The notes beneath the pieces are model-generated. The model saw nothing but the letters and a program-made list of their open reading frames with translations. It had not been told where the DNA came from and did no database searches. This document shows positions 1-7,717 of a DNA stretch of 43,094 bases, in pieces (the stretch's first letter is position 1; every line of letters begins with the position of its first letter). The translations under genes and the position numbers were made by a program. The DNA lies in contig JAILMJ010000036.1 in the NCBI GenBank assembly GCA_024692685.1, forward strand, positions 1-43,094. Reading direction: 5' to 3'. The DNA comes from Clostridia bacterium (GTDB lineage Bacteria; Bacillota; Clostridia; Oscillospirales; Acutalibacteraceae).

Positions 1-235
1 GTATTCCTCGTCGTCATAACCTGCAAATATGCTCAAATTCCATCTTTTTGAGGTGCGAAGCAGTTTTCTCGAGAAAAATAAGCCGCAGAGCAAGGAAGAG
101 TTGCGAAAGCATACTTTGTGTATGGTAAGCAAATCTGACGATGCTCTGCGGTTTCAGTTTTCCGCGAAAACCAATACTGTTTTACGGGCATCCGCCCTAG
201 GGCGGCCGGTAGCTGAAACTGAAATCTGCTGATAA
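1..235. repeat. Palindrome-rich intergenic segment, no convincing gene
   Basis: This left-edge stretch contains several perfect inverted repeats. A 14-base palindrome lies at 64-77 (centred on CTCGAG) and another at 192-205 (centred on CCTAGG). A 10-base stem pairs 83-92 with 142-151, and smaller stems nest inside it (101-104 with 129-132, 110-114 with 120-124). A short hairpin pairs 157-161 with 167-171. A 67-codon plus-strand frame (29-232) exists but has no ribosome site and resembles no family I know. A minus-strand frame is open from about 154 to the left edge, without a start codon. I read it as a structured intergenic repeat element; whether it is dispersed in the genome cannot be told from one copy. 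Confidence 0.5.
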
Positions 236-1270
236 TCAGTATTTGAAATCAGTATACTTTACAGTCGTGGACAGACTCGCGGAAGCCTTTGATACTTTGA
301 CTATTGTATAGCGTACATTTGTAAGTACTGCACTCATCTTTATGGTGTGGGTAACGGATGAAAAGCGGGTTTTGTCAACGGAAATCCTTGCTTTGACAGT
401 AACTTCCGTGGTGTTGATTTTAATACTCTCCACACCTGCTCCGGCATCTTTAAGACCGGCTTTAATCTCAGCAACATCCTTATAATCATCGGTAAATTTG
501 CTCAGTGAACACTTGCCCTTTTCCACACTTGACTCATTTTTGACTACAATTGTAACATCATAGTATTTTTTGTCTTCCGAAAGCTTGCAGGTAGCCGAAG
601 TGACGTCTGACGCATTCAGGGTACTTAATTTAAGAGAATTGCCTTTGTATTTACCTTTTTGAACTGTTTCGGACGATTTTCCTTCACCGAGAAATTCACC
701 GACTGCGCCTCTGACAACTTCAATCCTTGCAAGAGCGCCCATATCAAGATTGCTGAGTACTGTTTCCCTTGACTTTTTATAGCCGGGTTTTGAACTCTTC
801 ACGCCCTCGGTGGCTTTATTATAGAGCGCAACAATATCTTCCTTGCTTGAAGGAGCGGTTACGGCTTTTTTGGTTGTGGTCTCTTTTTTCTTAGTGGTGC
901 TTTCCTTTTTCTTAGTAGTTGATTCTTTCTTCGTAGTACTCTCTTTTTTCTTGGTTGTAGTTTCTTTTACGGTAGTTGTTTCCTTATTTGCGGCTTCCTT
1001 TTCAGTTGTGGGTTCTTCTGTGGTGGTCTCGGTTACTGTTGTTTCTTCTGTTGTCTTTTCGGTTGTTTCGGTTTCAGACTCCTCGGATGAAACAACTTCT
1101 CCGGTTGTTTCTGTTACTTCACCTGAAGAGGACTCCTCAACTTTGCTTTCCTGAATGTCAGAAGTACTCTCCGGAGCAGTTGAAGTCGTTTCTTTACCGT
1201 TATTGCCTGCGCAGGATACAAATGTCAGAACCATCAGAACGCATAATAAAGCAGCAATTATTTTTTTCAC
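236..1270 (-). CDS. Lipoprotein with Thr/Lys-rich linker
   Basis: Predicted surface lipoprotein of 344 residues. The start is GTG at 1270, preceded by AGGGGTG; the longer frame up to 1306 lacks a ribosome site. A type II signal peptide ends in the lipobox residues FVSC, with Cys20 as the lipidation site. Residues 25 to about 140 are a low-complexity Thr/Ser/Glu then Thr/Lys linker, including imperfect heptads KKKESTT. The C-terminal 200 residues form a predicted folded domain, Lys-rich and beta-prone, that I do not recognise. The architecture (lipid anchor, long spacer, globular head) fits a protein held off the membrane through the wall. It is monocistronic with its own promoter. Function unknown. 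Confidence 0.85.
   Translation of the reverse strand: MKKIIAALLCVLMVLTFVSCAGNNGKETTSTAPESTSDIQESKVEESSSGEVTETTGEVVSSEESETETTEKTTEETTVTETTTEEPTTEKEAANKETTTVKETTTKKKESTTKKESTTKKKESTTKKKETTTKKAVTAPSSKEDIVALYNKATEGVKSSKPGYKKSRETVLSNLDMGALARIEVVRGAVGEFLGEGKSSETVQKGKYKGNSLKLSTLNASDVTSATCKLSEDKKYYDVTIVVKNESSVEKGKCSLSKFTDDYKDVAEIKAGLKDAGAGVESIKINTTEVTVKARISVDKTRFSSVTHTIKMSAVLTNVRYTIVKVSKASASLSTTVKYTDFKY
866..982 (-). repeat. In-gene Lys/Thr heptad repeat
   Basis: This encodes about four imperfect copies of KKKESTT or KKKETTT (one copy is six residues long) in the lipoprotein linker, protein residues 97-135. Unit lengths are multiples of three bases, so copy-number change would lengthen or shorten the spacer without a frameshift. 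Confidence 0.75.
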
Positions 1271-1297
1271 AAATATCACCCCTATTTTTATGAATAT

Positions 1298-1326
1298 ATT
1301 ATACAAAATACAATTAATTAAGTCAA
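1298..1326 (-). promoter_or_regulatory. Promoter of the lipoprotein gene
   Basis: On the minus strand, TTGACT (1321-1326), a 17-base spacer and TATAAT (1298-1303) precede the GTG start at 1270 and its AGGGGTG site. A near-perfect sigma-A type promoter. Confidence 0.7.
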
Positions 1327-1423
1327 TAAATCATTTAAAATGTTAATGTTGAATTAAAATAGATTCTATGATTAATAAACTGAATAAAAGTATTATTCGA
1401 TATTTTTTTAATCCAATAAACGA

Positions 1424-1452
1424 AAAAGAGGTTGGTTCTCCCAACCTCTTTT
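1424..1452 (-). terminator. Terminator after gtrA
   Basis: A 12-base-pair perfect stem pairs 1424-1435 with 1441-1452 around a 5-base loop. On the minus strand it is followed by a T-run. It lies about 40 bases beyond the stop of the GtrA gene and ends the yajC-gtrA unit. Confidence 0.8.
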
Positions 1453-1494
1453 AAACTAAAAAATATTATTTTTGGTAAAAGCCTAATCTTTTTA

Positions 1495-2061
1495 TTATTC
1501 TGCCTGCTCGGCTGTTTCTTCCTGCTCGTCTGTCTTTTCCTCTTTGGGTTTATGGAAGAGAATTTTGTCAACCGGGAAGTAAAGGAAGAACTGAATGGCT
1601 GAGCAAATCATAGTTGCGGCATTGGATGCCAGACCGTCTCCCATCCATCCCCTGGAAACAAAAAGATCTTTCAGCGTGGGGTTAAGCCAAGCGGAAAAGC
1701 AGATGAGCGCAATGGTAAAAATAATATATACCGGAAGAGTTATCGCAACGTTTGCGCTTGAATTAAATGTCTTTTCCCTGTTTACAAAGAAAGCTACTAT
1801 CTGAGCAATAATGTTTGCGGTATTGTTTACTATAAAATAACCAAGACCTCCCGCGGCAACGCTGGATGTAAATACCCACCAGTTGAATTCGGTGGTATAC
1901 ATTGCCTTAATCTGTGGAATAAGCGGAAGGATATTAAGAAGTGCAAACTGGACTATCATTGCGAGCAAACTTACAAAAATAAACTTAACGAACTGCCAAA
2001 GAGTCTTTACACCGCTTCCTTTATCGGCGGCAGCTTTATCAATTTTATTTAACTTTCCCAT
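1495..2061 (-). CDS. GtrA-like membrane protein
   Basis: A 188-residue protein with four predicted membrane segments (about 23-45, 66-100 with a break, 108-130, 145-165), polar ends and an Asp/Glu-rich tail. The layout and the stretch with NNTANIIAQIVAFFVNREKTF match the GtrA family (PF04138), whose members are thought to move polyprenyl-phosphate-linked sugars across the membrane or assist their use. Start ATG at 2061 has AGGAG 8 bases upstream. It follows yajC by 15 bases and probably shares its transcript. A GtrB-like glycosyltransferase, the usual partner, lies at 5190-6143 on the other strand. Family assignment is firm; substrate unknown. Confidence 0.85.
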   Translation of the reverse strand: MGKLNKIDKAAADKGSGVKTLWQFVKFIFVSLLAMIVQFALLNILPLIPQIKAMYTTEFNWWVFTSSVAAGGLGYFIVNNTANIIAQIVAFFVNREKTFNSSANVAITLPVYIIFTIALICFSAWLNPTLKDLFVSRGWMGDGLASNAATMICSAIQFFLYFPVDKILFHKPKEEKTDEQEETAEQAE

Positions 2062-2076
2062 AATAATCTCCTCTTC

Positions 2077-2547
2077 TTACTGATCAAAAGTGTCGTCTTT
2101 ATTCTTCTTAGTCTTTTTTCTGTGTGCTTTACCTTCTTCAATGGCCGCGTCCATCTTCGACTTTTTCTCTGCCTCGGCAGCCTCTTTAGCCGCCTGTCTT
2201 TCAGCTTCGGCTTTCTCTGCCGCAGTGTTATTGGTTGATACGGCCCAGCGGGTTATCTTCATCTTGTTTCTGTCTGCACCGGTTTCGATAATCAGTGAAT
2301 CTTCTTTAACGGTAACAACTCTGCCCATAATTCCGCCGATGGTCGTAATCTCATCTCCGACCTGGATGGAATCACGCATTGACTGCTCTTCTTTTTGCTT
2401 TTTCTTTTGCGGACGGATCATAACAAAATACATAACCGCAAAAAGAGCAACCATCATAATAATCATAGATGCGGAGCCTCTGCCCTGCGACTGGGCTCCG
2501 GTTCCGCCTTGCTGGGCAAGCTGACCCATCAGATAGATTACATTCAT
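2077..2547 (-). CDS. yajC: Preprotein translocase subunit YajC
   Basis: A 156-residue YajC. A short Gly/Gln-rich N-terminus is followed by one membrane helix (about 29-45), the conserved MIRPQKKKQKE motif, and the small cytosolic beta domain with GDEITTIGGIMGRV. In bacteria YajC associates with SecDF of the Sec translocon. The tail is a charged Ala/Glu/Lys-rich helix longer than in E. coli YajC (110 residues). ATG at 2547 is chosen over a TTG at 2565 because GGAGG sits between them, 11 bases before the ATG. The order tgt, yajC is the classical one. It has its own promoter in the gap after tgt. Confidence 0.93.
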   Translation of the reverse strand: MNVIYLMGQLAQQGGTGAQSQGRGSASMIIMMVALFAVMYFVMIRPQKKKQKEEQSMRDSIQVGDEITTIGGIMGRVVTVKEDSLIIETGADRNKMKITRWAVSTNNTAAEKAEAERQAAKEAAEAEKKSKMDAAIEEGKAHRKKTKKNKDDTFDQ

Positions 2548-2586
2548 AGTAAAGAAAACCTCCAATAACTAAATAAATACTTTGTT

Positions 2587-2615
2587 ATTATATATTATAA
2601 ATTGATTTAATGCAA
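2587..2615 (-). promoter_or_regulatory. Promoter of yajC-gtrA
   Basis: On the minus strand, TTGCAT (2610-2615), a 17-base spacer and TATAAT (2587-2592) lie in the 81-base gap between tgt and yajC, 40 bases before the yajC start. It would allow yajC-gtrA to be transcribed apart from tgt. Confidence 0.5.
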
Positions 2616-2628
2616 TACTTTTAAAAAA

Positions 2629-3803
<1,175 letters not shown>

Positions 3804-3858
3804 CGATGAATTACGGTACCGCCGGACAGTATTAAATTAATTGTTCACAATTTAAGCA

Positions 3859-3887
3859 TTGACAATTCAAATATACTATATTATAAT
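3859..3887 (+). promoter_or_regulatory. Consensus promoter of metK operon
   Basis: TTGACA (3859-3864), exactly 17 bases, TATAAT (3882-3887): a perfect sigma-A consensus. Predicted start near 3894, about 10 bases before the riboswitch begins. Confidence 0.85.
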
Positions 3888-3904
3888 ATGCGCGAATTGA
3901 ATAT

Positions 3905-4003
3905 CCCTTATTCAGAGTGGCTGAGGGACAGGCCCGATGAAGCCCGGCAACCTGATTTTTCAAGGTGCCAATTCCTGCGACTTTAACAGTCGGAAAATAA
4001 GGT
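3905..4003 (+). ncRNA. SAM-I (S-box) riboswitch
   Basis: The segment carries the S-box core nearly unchanged: CAGAGTGGCTGAGGGAC, GGCCCGATGAAGCCCGGCAACC, then AAGGTGCCAATTCCTGC and a final stem. Helix P1 pairs 3906-3912 with 3996-4002 (7 base pairs). Position between a perfect promoter and metK, together with the terminator at 4010-4040, fits the known off-switch: bound S-adenosylmethionine stabilises P1, frees the terminator and stops transcription. A partial match between the P1 3-prime side (around 3999-4006) and 4021-4026 could serve as the antiterminator; this pairing is inferred. Confidence 0.96.
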
Positions 4004-4009
4004 GTTTTC

Positions 4010-4040
4010 GCCCGCCGAGGACACTTGGCGGGCAGTTTTT
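4010..4040 (+). terminator. Riboswitch-controlled terminator
   Basis: A 7-base-pair GC stem (4010-4016 with 4027-4033) is followed by AGTTTTT. It lies between the SAM-I aptamer and the metK ribosome site, so it is the expression platform. Confidence 0.88.
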
Positions 4041-4053
4041 ATCAGGAGGAACT

Positions 4054-5190
4054 ATGGCAAACTATTTTTTTACATCTGAATCGGTAACAGAGGGACATCC
4101 GGATAAAATCTGCGATCAGATATCCGATGCAATACTTGATGCGTATCTTGCAAAAGATCCGGAGAGCCGTGTTGCCTGTGAATGCTGCACTACAACGGGA
4201 ATTGTTTTCATAATGGGTGAAATCAGTTCAAAAGCAAGCGTTGACGTAACCTCAATAGCAAGGAAAGTTATATGTGACATCGGTTACGACTCTTCCGAAA
4301 AGGGATTTGACGGAAACACCTGCGCAATTATCACCGCGCTGAACAAACAAAGCGCTGACATTGCTCTGGGAGTTGACAGGTTCGGAGCGGGAGACCAGGG
4401 TATGATGTTCGGTTATGCCTGCAACGAAACTCCTGAATATATGCCGCTGCCCATTTCTCTTGCTCACAAACTGGCCGCAAAACTTACCGCAGTGAGAAAA
4501 GAAGGCACATTGCCCTACCTTCGTCCCGACGGAAAAAGCCAGGTTACCGTTGAGTATGATGAGGACGGCAAACCTGTAAGAATCGATACAATAGTTATTT
4601 CTTCCCAGCATTCCGCGGATGTTTCGCTCGAAACAATCAGGAAAGATATAATTGAAAAGGTCATCAAAACAACCGTGCCGGCAGATTTGCTTGATGAAAA
4701 AACCGTTTTCTTTGTCAATCCGACAGGCAGGTTTGTTATCGGAGGGCCTACCGGTGACAGCGGACTTACGGGCAGAAAGATAATCGTTGACACTTACGGC
4801 GGTTACGCGCGTCACGGAGGCGGAGCGTTCAGCGGCAAGGATCCGACAAAGGTTGACAGAAGCGCCGCTTATGCCGCACGCTATGTTGCTAAGAATATTG
4901 TTGCCGCAGGTCTGGCTGATAAATGCGAAATACAGCTTGCGTATGCAATAGGTGTTGAAGAACCCGTGTCGATTTTCGTTGATACCTTCGGAACGGGTAA
5001 AATCCCCGATACCGATATATCTGCGATAATTAAAGAAAAATTCGATTTGACACCCGCTTCTATAATAAGAAAGCTCAATCTGAGAAGACCTATCTACTGT
5101 CAGTTAGCCGCACTCGGACATATGGGAAGAATCGACCTTGATGTTCCGTGGGAAAAGCTGGACAGAGTTAATGATCTGAAGGTGAAATAA
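4054..5190 (+). CDS. metK: S-adenosylmethionine synthetase
   Basis: A 378-residue MetK that makes S-adenosylmethionine from methionine and ATP. Motifs seen: GHPDK with His15 and Asp17 (ATP and metal), [12 protein letters not shown] at 111-122, [13 protein letters not shown] at 230-242, and the phosphate loop GGGAFSGKD at 255-263. ATG at 4054 follows AGGAGG by 4 bases; the longer open frame from 3937 runs through the riboswitch and is not used. The stop shares a base with the start of the next gene (TAATG), so the following glycosyltransferase is translationally coupled and falls under SAM control. Slightly shorter than E. coli MetK (384). Confidence 0.98.
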   Translation: MANYFFTSESVTEGHPDKICDQISDAILDAYLAKDPESRVACECCTTTGIVFIMGEISSKASVDVTSIARKVICDIGYDSSEKGFDGNTCAIITALNKQSADIALGVDRFGAGDQGMMFGYACNETPEYMPLPISLAHKLAAKLTAVRKEGTLPYLRPDGKSQVTVEYDEDGKPVRIDTIVISSQHSADVSLETIRKDIIEKVIKTTVPADLLDEKTVFFVNPTGRFVIGGPTGDSGLTGRKIIVDTYGGYARHGGGAFSGKDPTKVDRSAAYAARYVAKNIVAAGLADKCEIQLAYAIGVEEPVSIFVDTFGTGKIPDTDISAIIKEKFDLTPASIIRKLNLRRPIYCQLAALGHMGRIDLDVPWEKLDRVNDLKVK

Positions 5191-6143
5191 TGAAACTTTC
5201 CGTTGTTGTTCCTTGCTATAACGAAGAAGAGAACATTCACTTGATTTATGAAACAATCCTTCATGATTTTTCTCACTGTGATTTTGACTACGAAATTGTT
5301 TTTGTCAATGACGGCAGTAAGGACAATACATATACCGAGTTAAAGAAGCTTCTGGCTTTTGAGCAGCCGATTAAAATAGTCAATTTCTCAAGGAACTTCG
5401 GTAAGGAGTCTGCAATGTATGCCGGTCTAAAGGAGTCAAGCGGTGACTATGTGGCAATAATTGACGCAGACCTTCAACAAAGGCCCGCTCTTGTGCTGGA
5501 TATGGTCAGGATGCTTGATGATGAACCGGAATACGACTGTGTTGCAGCATATCAGGAAAACAGAAGCGAAGGCAAATTCATCAGTTTCTGCAAAGATATT
5601 TTTTATAAATTCATAAACAGGTTTTCTGATACCGAATTTGTTAAAGGCGCAAGTGATTTCAGAGTCTTCAGCAGAAAAATGGCTCAATCCGTTATTGATG
5701 CGGATGAGTATTTCCGATTCAGCAAAGGGCTTTTCTCCTGGGTCGGATATAATACAAAGTTTATTCCCTATATTGCCGATGAAAGGGCAAACGGAACGTC
5801 AAAGTGGTCTTTCCCGAAACTTGTTGCCTATGCTTTGGACGGCATTTTCGCTTTCACTACCGCTCCCCTTAAAATACCGACTTTCATCGGATTGTTATCA
5901 GTTCTTGTCTCGGTTATATACCTCATTGCGGTAATTATCCACAATTCGGTTTCATCATTTTATGTGGTGACTTATCAGCCTGTTTTATTTGCCGTTCTGT
6001 TTATCGGAGGTCTTCAGCTAACGGCTATGGGTATTGCCGGCGAATATCTGGCAAGAACCTATATTCAGACAAAAAACAGACCGATTTACATTGCAAAAGA
6101 AGTAGTGACTAATAAAAAAGAAGGAAATAATATCAATGGATAA
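5190..6143 (+). CDS. GtrB-like polyprenyl-phosphate glycosyltransferase
   Basis: A 317-residue family GT2 enzyme. The catalytic domain (about 1-220) has VVVPCYNEEENI, NDGSKDNT and DADLQQRP (residues 92-99; the DAD motif binds metal and sugar nucleotide). Two membrane helices (about 230-255 and 265-290) and a basic tail follow. This layout matches GtrB/CsbB/YkcC enzymes that load a sugar from a nucleotide sugar onto undecaprenyl phosphate on the inner membrane face. It overlaps metK by one base and the next gene by eight. A GtrA-like protein, the usual flippase-type partner, is encoded 3 kb away on the other strand. Sugar and acceptor polymer are unknown. Confidence 0.88.
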   Translation: MKLSVVVPCYNEEENIHLIYETILHDFSHCDFDYEIVFVNDGSKDNTYTELKKLLAFEQPIKIVNFSRNFGKESAMYAGLKESSGDYVAIIDADLQQRPALVLDMVRMLDDEPEYDCVAAYQENRSEGKFISFCKDIFYKFINRFSDTEFVKGASDFRVFSRKMAQSVIDADEYFRFSKGLFSWVGYNTKFIPYIADERANGTSKWSFPKLVAYALDGIFAFTTAPLKIPTFIGLLSVLVSVIYLIAVIIHNSVSSFYVVTYQPVLFAVLFIGGLQLTAMGIAGEYLARTYIQTKNRPIYIAKEVVTNKKEGNNING

Positions 6144-6831
6144 CATTACTGTAAACGAAAACAAGGTTAAAGACATAGAAGTTGACGGCAGTAAATATGA
6201 GCGCTACGCTATCAAAACCCATGTCATAACAGAAGTTGATGATATAGTTGAGGTAGCAAAACAATACGCTTCGCCTCATCTCTCGGACGGCGACATTCTT
6301 TTCATCACCGAGAAGGCTGTCGGCTGTACTCAGGGAAGAGCAATTCCCATGAAGGATATACATCCGCGTAAACTTGCTGTAATACTGAGCAAATTTGTTT
6401 TAAAAACTCCTTACGGCATCGGACTCGGCATTCCCGAAACCATGGAGATGGCACTCAGAGAGTGCGGAACTCCGAGAATACTTTTTGCGGCATTTATTTC
6501 CGCAATCGGTAAGGTGCTCGGAAAAAGAGGATGGTTTTATAAAATCGCCGGGGAAAAAGCCCGCTCAATAGACGGCCCCTGTGACTGCACACTTCCTCCG
6601 TATAACGAATGTGTTTCACTTTCTCCCCTTAACCCGGATGAAGTATGCGAAAGCATATCAAAGGAACTCGGCTGTCCGGTGCTTGTTACGGATATAAACG
6701 ATCTCGGCGGAGTAATAATGGGAGCTTACCCCAAGACCGTAGACAGAGAACTGATGGCAAGAGTTTTAAAAGATAATCCCCTCGGTCAGTCGCACGAGCA
6801 GACACCTATGGGAATTATAAGAAAGATATAA
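6136..6831 (+). CDS. CofE-like (F420-0:glutamate ligase family) protein
   Basis: A 231-residue protein resembling the CofE/FbiB ligase domain (PF01996). Features are a conserved early block YAIKTHVITEVDDIVEV, DGDILFITEKAVGCTQGR (residues about 52-70), and a late block VLVTDINDLGGVIMGA that fits the metal/nucleotide site. True CofE adds glutamates to coenzyme F420 with GTP. No other F420 gene (cofC, cofD, cofG/H) or F420-dependent enzyme is in this window, and most Clostridia lack F420, so it may make a different gamma-glutamyl-type bond. It overlaps the glycosyltransferase by eight bases, suggesting a linked job. Family is likely; reaction is open. Confidence 0.75.
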   Translation: MDNITVNENKVKDIEVDGSKYERYAIKTHVITEVDDIVEVAKQYASPHLSDGDILFITEKAVGCTQGRAIPMKDIHPRKLAVILSKFVLKTPYGIGLGIPETMEMALRECGTPRILFAAFISAIGKVLGKRGWFYKIAGEKARSIDGPCDCTLPPYNECVSLSPLNPDEVCESISKELGCPVLVTDINDLGGVIMGAYPKTVDRELMARVLKDNPLGQSHEQTPMGIIRKI

Positions 6832-6835
6832 AAAA

Positions 6836-6878
6836 CAGCCGGACTTGATTCAGTGAAAGTCCGGCTGAATTGTTTTTT
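6836..6878 (+). terminator. Bidirectional terminator
   Basis: An 11-base-pair stem (6836-6846 with 6857-6867) around a 10-base loop is followed by TTGTTTTTT on the plus strand. AAAAAA before the stem gives a T-run on the minus strand as well. It ends the metK operon and the convergent MgtC-like gene. Confidence 0.85.
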
Positions 6879-6879
6879 A

Positions 6880-7605
6880 TCAAATATCGGAAGATACATT
6901 AAACGTTCCTATTCCTTCGGTATCAGAAATGAAATGAACAATCTCTTCGGTTTTCATTGTAGTGGGTACTCTGATTGCGAGCTCATAGTGAGCCGAATCA
7001 TCATTATCAGAAATATCAATTTCATCAATAAGTCCGTTCCAGTAATCAATCTTCTTAAATAATTCAGACTTAAAGTTATCATTGCCCTTAATATCAAATT
7101 CAATATGGCAGGAAGCGAATGAGTCAAAACCGAATTTGAATTTATGCATAACATACTGGATTATGGTAATTACAACCGTTGAAAACAGTCCGATGGCATA
7201 CATCCCCGCTCCAAGTGCAAGACCTATACCGGCGGTTGCCCATATGCCTGCGGCTGTCGTCAGCCCTTTGACACTGGCACCGTGTTTGAAAATTACGCCG
7301 GCACCGAGAAAGCTGATACCGCTGACCACCTGGGCGGCAATTCTTGCCGGATCCGCTCCGCGTGTTGCGCTCAGAACACCGTCAGAAGAAACAGCGAAAT
7401 CCAGAAATGCATATTTTGAAACTATCATCATTAGAGCGGATGCACAACAGACTATAATGTGAGTACGCAGGCCGGCATTTTTGAATCTTCTGCTCCGTTC
7501 ATAACCGATGGCAGACCCGCAAAGACATGCGACTATAATCCTGGCAAAAAAATCAAGATACTGAGGTATACCGAGATTTTGAGTGAGATAGTTCACTATA
7601 TTCAT
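6880..7605 (-). CDS. MgtC/SapB family membrane protein
   Basis: A 241-residue protein with the MgtC/SapB N-terminal domain. It has four or five membrane helices in the first 150 residues with the signature IGYERSRRFKNAGLRTH, the GADPARIAAQVVSGISFLGAG block and GLTTAAGIWATAGIGLA. A soluble ACT-like C-terminal domain (about 165-241) follows. MgtC proteins help bacteria in low magnesium or acid stress and can act on the F-ATPase; many Firmicutes homologues are unassigned. ATG at 7605 is chosen over a TTG at 7629; GGGAG is 12 bases upstream. No magnesium-riboswitch-like leader was recognised. Confidence 0.88.
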   Translation of the reverse strand: MNIVNYLTQNLGIPQYLDFFARIIVACLCGSAIGYERSRRFKNAGLRTHIIVCCASALMMIVSKYAFLDFAVSSDGVLSATRGADPARIAAQVVSGISFLGAGVIFKHGASVKGLTTAAGIWATAGIGLALGAGMYAIGLFSTVVITIIQYVMHKFKFGFDSFASCHIEFDIKGNDNFKSELFKKIDYWNGLIDEIDISDNDDSAHYELAIRVPTTMKTEEIVHFISDTEGIGTFNVSSDI

Positions 7606-7717
7606 AATGACATAAACTCCCGATAACAATTATAATATATTATTATATTACCAAAATAATGAGAATTCAAGTATTTTAAATTAAAATAAACAAAAAAATC
7701 TAACTTTAATAATAAAT

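Noticed and set aside
29-232. 67-codon open frame on the plus strand
   Set aside because: No ribosome site, no family likeness, and it runs through several palindromes; better explained as a structured repeat.
843-1154. Val/Ser/Phe-rich open frame opposite the lipoprotein
   Set aside because: It is the complement of the Thr/Lys/Glu repeat; low-complexity shadow frame without a start site.
1335-1571. 78-codon minus-strand frame after gtrA
   Set aside because: It crosses the gtrA terminator and overlaps the gtrA end in another frame.
3937-4053. N-terminal extension of MetK
   Set aside because: The bases are the SAM-I riboswitch and its terminator; the true start at 4054 has AGGAGG and the family N-terminus.
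4252-4815. 187-codon frame opposite metK
   Set aside because: Antisense to highly conserved metK motifs; shadow frame.
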